Positions 35,318 through 38,459 of a stretch of 38,459 nucleotides of DNA are shown here, in pieces; position 1 is the first letter of the stretch, and each line of letters begins with the position of its first letter. Under the pieces are notes generated by a model. That model made no database searches. It saw nothing but the letters and a program-made list of their open reading frames with translations, and was not told where the DNA came from. Position numbers and translations under genes: made by a program. Origin of the DNA: Legionella fairfieldensis ATCC 49588 (GTDB taxonomy: Bacteria > Pseudomonadota > Gammaproteobacteria > Legionellales > Legionellaceae); NCBI RefSeq assembly GCF_000621525.1, contig NZ_JHYC01000029.1, positions 1 to 38,459 on the forward strand. The letters run 5' to 3'.

Positions 35318-35608
35318 ATGAATCAACCTTTTGAAAAATGGGGAGAGTTTGTTAAAAAAACACAAGCTCCTCTACATGCCATGATGGAGCTGAATGTTAA
35401 AACTTTACAAAATTTGTCCTATTTAAAACCAGACGATTTGGCTGGCATCAGGAAACCTGAGGAATTAATAGAAAAGCAAATTGATATCTCGGTCAAGAAT
35501 GGTCATAAGGTTTTGGATTATATGCAAAAGTCATTTGAAATTATAGAAAAAACGATGCGTTCTTTAGTAGAAGATATTGAATATAATACTACCCGAAAAA
35601 AACATTAA
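35318..35608 (+). CDS. Short phasin-like protein
   Basis: The 96-residue amphipathic helical protein resembles phasin_2 proteins that coat polyhydroxyalkanoate granules. Evidence includes MNQPFEKWGEFVKKTQAPLH, LNVKTLQNLSYLKPDDL, RKPEELIEKQIDISVKNGHK and YMQKSFEIIEKTMRSL. It lacks a signal peptide. Most phasins are 110-190 residues, so it is on the short side, but start and stop look natural (AGGAGATC just before the ATG). It is monocistronic. No PHA synthase is in the window, so the granule role rests on family resemblance. Confidence 0.8.
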   Translation: MNQPFEKWGEFVKKTQAPLHAMMELNVKTLQNLSYLKPDDLAGIRKPEELIEKQIDISVKNGHKVLDYMQKSFEIIEKTMRSLVEDIEYNTTRKKH

Positions 35609-35664
35609 TAATTCTTGTGTAAAATTCAATAAGTTAGCAAATAATTCTGATAAAAATAAAGACC

Positions 35665-36897
35665 TTAAAGTCCTAGCCACCTGATAAATTGATGCGTTGG
35701 TTTTAATTGAATCGAAGGTTTTTCTTCAAAATCGATGATGTAATTTTTTGCTGGGCTAATTTTTTCAGTAGAGTTTGCTATTAACCTGATATTTTTTATT
35801 TTTCCCAGATCAATAATTTTCATTTCTGTCGCGTAATGTCCATAATGCCTTTTAATAAAAGGAATAACAAAATAGACCGAGCTTAAATTCTCTTTATTAT
35901 TGCCAAGAGCAATATTTTCTAATTCGGTATTACTTAGAGCGATGTATTCTACATTATTAATTTGACGTCTGAGCATTCGTGTTAAAGGCGCTTTAGTATG
36001 GAATATTCGTTCATAAGCATCGGCAGCTATCACCAGAATAGGTTCAACTGTTTTGTTTTTTTGCGTTATATTTGCAAAGAGAACTTCTTCTCTTACATTA
36101 TTATCCACAGGCGATGGAGTCTCGGTTTCTAATCCTGTTATATTGATAGCTGGAGAAAGCTTCTCACAATTTAGAAATTTGGATTTTACAAACCAATTAT
36201 CATTAGGATAATAAACGACAAATAACGATTTATCTTTTATGGTATTAATGATGGACTCGGTAAGATTTAAAGGAAGAGCAGGGCACCCCCAACTGCGACC
36301 TGCACGGCCATATTTTTTTATAAAATTTTCATCCACATACCATCCCCCATGCATTACGACATAACGACCAGAAGCGTTATCATTAAAGCCTCTATCGAGG
36401 CCATCAAGACGCAAGGATAATCCTTCTCGACCATAATACGCTTTTTCGGTTTTATAAATGCCGATGCTACTGGCTTTACTGTTGTATTTATTGGAAAAAT
36501 AATTGGAAATTAAGAATCCAGAGGTAATACCATGCGATACATACGTATGAAATAATAATTTTTTTTCTTTTAAATCAAATACCCAGAGACGTTTTTTGCT
36601 CGAAGGTAAAGAGTAATCGATAATGGTCAAAATGTTATTATATTCAACATTGTAGTGAGCAGTACATTTCAAGGCGGTCAATACTTTATTAATAACCGCT
36701 TCATTTAATACAGGAGCTTCTTGCAACATCATTTTTATTTCACTTAAAGGATTGACTGGACTGTTCGGGTACTCTTGAGCAGCATTGGCAGGGGATATCA
36801 GTTCAGCAACTAATGGATTGTCCGACGTGAGTGTTGAAGGTAAAGAATAACAGGTTGATGAAATGGCTGTTAATAGTAACAGGGTATTTCTTCTCAT
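35665..36897 (-). CDS. L,D-transpeptidase catalytic domain (YkuD_2 type) protein
   Basis: Periplasmic cell-wall enzyme. An N-terminal signal peptide (MRRNTLLLLTAISSTCYS) is followed by a YkuD_2-type domain at about 75-235. It contains LWVFDLKEKKLLFHTYVSHG, SGF then SNKYNSKASSIGIY, GLSLRLDGLDRGFNDNASGR and YVVMHGGWYV with H183. The GRAGRSWGCPALP catalytic loop carries C205. H183 and C205 are the usual catalytic pair. The ~170-residue C-terminal extension after residue 240 is unfamiliar and may bind a partner. It is monocistronic, with GAGG before the ATG. Confidence 0.88.
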   Translation of the reverse strand: MRRNTLLLLTAISSTCYSLPSTLTSDNPLVAELISPANAAQEYPNSPVNPLSEIKMMLQEAPVLNEAVINKVLTALKCTAHYNVEYNNILTIIDYSLPSSKKRLWVFDLKEKKLLFHTYVSHGITSGFLISNYFSNKYNSKASSIGIYKTEKAYYGREGLSLRLDGLDRGFNDNASGRYVVMHGGWYVDENFIKKYGRAGRSWGCPALPLNLTESIINTIKDKSLFVVYYPNDNWFVKSKFLNCEKLSPAINITGLETETPSPVDNNVREEVLFANITQKNKTVEPILVIAADAYERIFHTKAPLTRMLRRQINNVEYIALSNTELENIALGNNKENLSSVYFVIPFIKRHYGHYATEMKIIDLGKIKNIRLIANSTEKISPAKNYIIDFEEKPSIQLKPTHQFIRWLGL

Positions 36898-37137
36898 TAT
36901 TGCCTCGGGTTTTGTTTTTCTTGTTCTTTTGTATTAAATATAGACCAATTTGTCAAAAAAAGAGCCTTAACAAAATAAGATCCAATCCTAATTTTTTAAA
37001 CACATGGCATTCCATGAAGTATTTTTGTAAAATCTATACTCATAATGTTAATTTCAATTGCATGGGTGTCATTCAGGAAGAAGGGATAAAGTTTGGATAT
37101 ATAAAGACTTGTTAATTGATATAGCGTAAGGTATTTA

Positions 37138-38370
37138 ATGAATACTAATTTCCTTTTTCATTCTTCAGATGAGGCCCTTTCCATTGTATATGCTCAATTG
37201 GCTCCCTCTCTGCTTTTAAAAAAAATACGGACATTGGATAGAAAAAATTATTTATTAGGAATCCTGGTTTTGTTTCAACAATCTGGAGAAGAAGCTTCTG
37301 AATGTCAGGAATACCTGCTTAAAACGTTAGCTTCTTTTCCTGATAATTCTTTAAAAAAGCTAAAGAAAATAAAACATCCAATGGTTTCTTTAGTGGTTGA
37401 GGCAATTAAACGTAACATTGAAAAATCATTTGGTAAGCACAAATTGTATGGATTGATGTTTTTAGCTCAATTTCATGATGAGAATTTTAATTTACCAGAT
37501 GATCTTATTAATCAGTTGATCGTTAAAACTGATGGATTTGAAAAATTAAGTGCGCTTGAAGGGTTAACTTTATTAACCCCCGTTTTAACAGAGAAACAAG
37601 ATAATCAAATTCAAGATCCTCTACAAGGTTTTCTAAATGAGAAAGAAATAGAGAACTGTAAAGCTGTTGTGGATTTACTCCACGCTCGTGTACTTAAAGT
37701 GCGAACTGAAAAAGAAGGTGAAGAAATTCTTTCCTCTCTTTTTCGAGTCCATAAGAATAGTCTCTATGAGCAATCAGTTGGCAGATCTGTAATGAAAGCC
37801 ATAAAAACGTTGGCATCCCGCTTAAGTCGCGAAAAACGTCTTTCGTTAATTACTCCCGATAAGTCGTATTATCATGACGGCTGGTATTGGAGTGAAATGT
37901 ATGCAGCAATAATGCCTGCTTTATCACGGGAAGATCGTGAGGACGCGCTTACAACTGTAGAGAGAAAACATTGGCAATTTGCAGAGATTACACTCATCAT
38001 CATCAAAAAATTGGCTGACACTTTAACAAAAGACGAACGCCAACAAATGATTTCCCTGGTTGATAAGATCATTGATGAGGCAAAGCAATATAAAATAACT
38101 GCATGGGATGCTTATAAAATAAAAGCAACTTTATTGATAGACTGGGAAGAAAAAGATATAAATAATGTTTATTGTTGGCTTAAAAAGGATTTAAAAGGAG
38201 GAATCAATCGAAGTGAAACTGCCAAGAGAGTAGAATTTTTTCTTCCTTTATTAGGAAAAAGTAAAAATATGGAAATTTTTGAATTGGTTATCAATTGGTT
38301 ACAACACGAAAATGGTGACAATCGTTGTAATGCATGGAAAATATTGCCCGGATTTTTGCCTTATCTGTAA
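37138..38370 (+). CDS. Helical repeat orphan protein, candidate effector
   Basis: The 410-residue protein has an almost entirely helical, repeat-like composition suggestive of HEAT/armadillo-type solenoids. Examples are LDRKNYLLGILVLFQQSGEE, KLYGLMFLAQFHDE and LSREKRLSLITPD. There is no signal peptide or membrane helix and no catalytic motif recognised. It starts at an ATG with TAAGG seven bases upstream, following a 240-base promoter region in which nothing conclusive was seen. Effector identity is a guess based on composition and isolation; no PmrA box was found. It ends 22 bases before transposon-like repeats. Confidence 0.68.
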   Translation: MNTNFLFHSSDEALSIVYAQLAPSLLLKKIRTLDRKNYLLGILVLFQQSGEEASECQEYLLKTLASFPDNSLKKLKKIKHPMVSLVVEAIKRNIEKSFGKHKLYGLMFLAQFHDENFNLPDDLINQLIVKTDGFEKLSALEGLTLLTPVLTEKQDNQIQDPLQGFLNEKEIENCKAVVDLLHARVLKVRTEKEGEEILSSLFRVHKNSLYEQSVGRSVMKAIKTLASRLSREKRLSLITPDKSYYHDGWYWSEMYAAIMPALSREDREDALTTVERKHWQFAEITLIIIKKLADTLTKDERQQMISLVDKIIDEAKQYKITAWDAYKIKATLLIDWEEKDINNVYCWLKKDLKGGINRSETAKRVEFFLPLLGKSKNMEIFELVINWLQHENGDNRCNAWKILPGFLPYL

Positions 38371-38392
38371 CGGCTCGCAATCAAAAACGACT

Positions 38393-38459
38393 CGGCCCAC
38401 AATCAGCGCATCAAGTTGGCCCAAATTAAATGCGAATGAAATTAATTTTTGGCCCACAT
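38393..38459. mobile_element. Clustered GGCCCA repeats, possible end of a mobile element
   Basis: GGCCCAC (38394-38400), TTGGCCCAA (38416-38424) and TTGGCCCAC (38449-38457) are spaced 24 and 33 bases apart. Read in reverse, the tip TGTGGGCC at 38458 and the repeated GGGCC units resemble the multiple terminal repeats of IS21-like elements. The window stops here, so the element cannot be confirmed. Confidence 0.4.

Noticed and set aside
1-38459. CRISPR array or prophage
   Set aside because: No regularly spaced identical repeats, cas genes, phage structural genes or integrase are seen.

Overview
The window looks like a chromosomal segment of a flagellated gammaproteobacterium, most likely a Legionella species or a close relative. 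This is inferred from the AT-rich sequence, the mix of housekeeping genes (mutY, pyrE, hemF, ETF-QO), many unfamiliar helical proteins of the kind Legionella secretes through Dot/Icm, a PmrA-type box in front of one of them, and families common there (DUF1543, chagasin-like I42 inhibitor, YkuD_2 L,D-transpeptidase, phasin). No 16S or other definitive marker is present, so the genus is an inference.

Region 1 (1-8.5 kb) is accessory and decaying. It opens inside an IS3-family transposase. Next come an alpha-oxoamine synthase gene cut off before its catalytic lysine and an overlapping methyltransferase gene. A broken 2OG-Fe(II) oxygenase, an ABC exporter pair with a broken PIG-L deacetylase fused in overlap, a 638-residue helical orphan and an ISAs1 transposase remnant follow. 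The region ends with a tightly coupled three-gene operon (GGCT-like, DUF1543, orphan) beside a tRNA-Arg(CCU) gene. The tRNA 3' end faces this region, which fits integration at the tRNA.

Region 2 (8.6-24.3 kb) is mostly core. It starts with a candidate Dot/Icm effector preceded by a 96-bp nested palindrome and a PmrA-like box. Then come ETF-ubiquinone oxidoreductase, a small outer-membrane-like protein, an MDR oxidoreductase, a chagasin-like inhibitor, a CaCA antiporter, asmA-mutY, a two-gene operon of unknown proteins, an HtrA-type protease, pyrE, a cold-shock protein and hemF.

Region 3 (24.3-35.1 kb) is a complete rod/hook block, flgBCDEFGHIJ followed by flgKL, all on the plus strand. A consensus sigma-54 promoter lies before flgB and a weaker -24/-12 candidate before flgK. 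flgA, flgM and flgN are not here.

Region 4 (35.1-38.5 kb) holds a short phasin, an L,D-transpeptidase, a 410-residue helical orphan, and a terminal run of GGCCCA-type repeats resembling the end of a mobile element. Three copies of a dispersed palindromic repeat lie in intergenic gaps at 14.9, 23.2 and 35.1 kb. Both window edges fall in transposon-like sequence.
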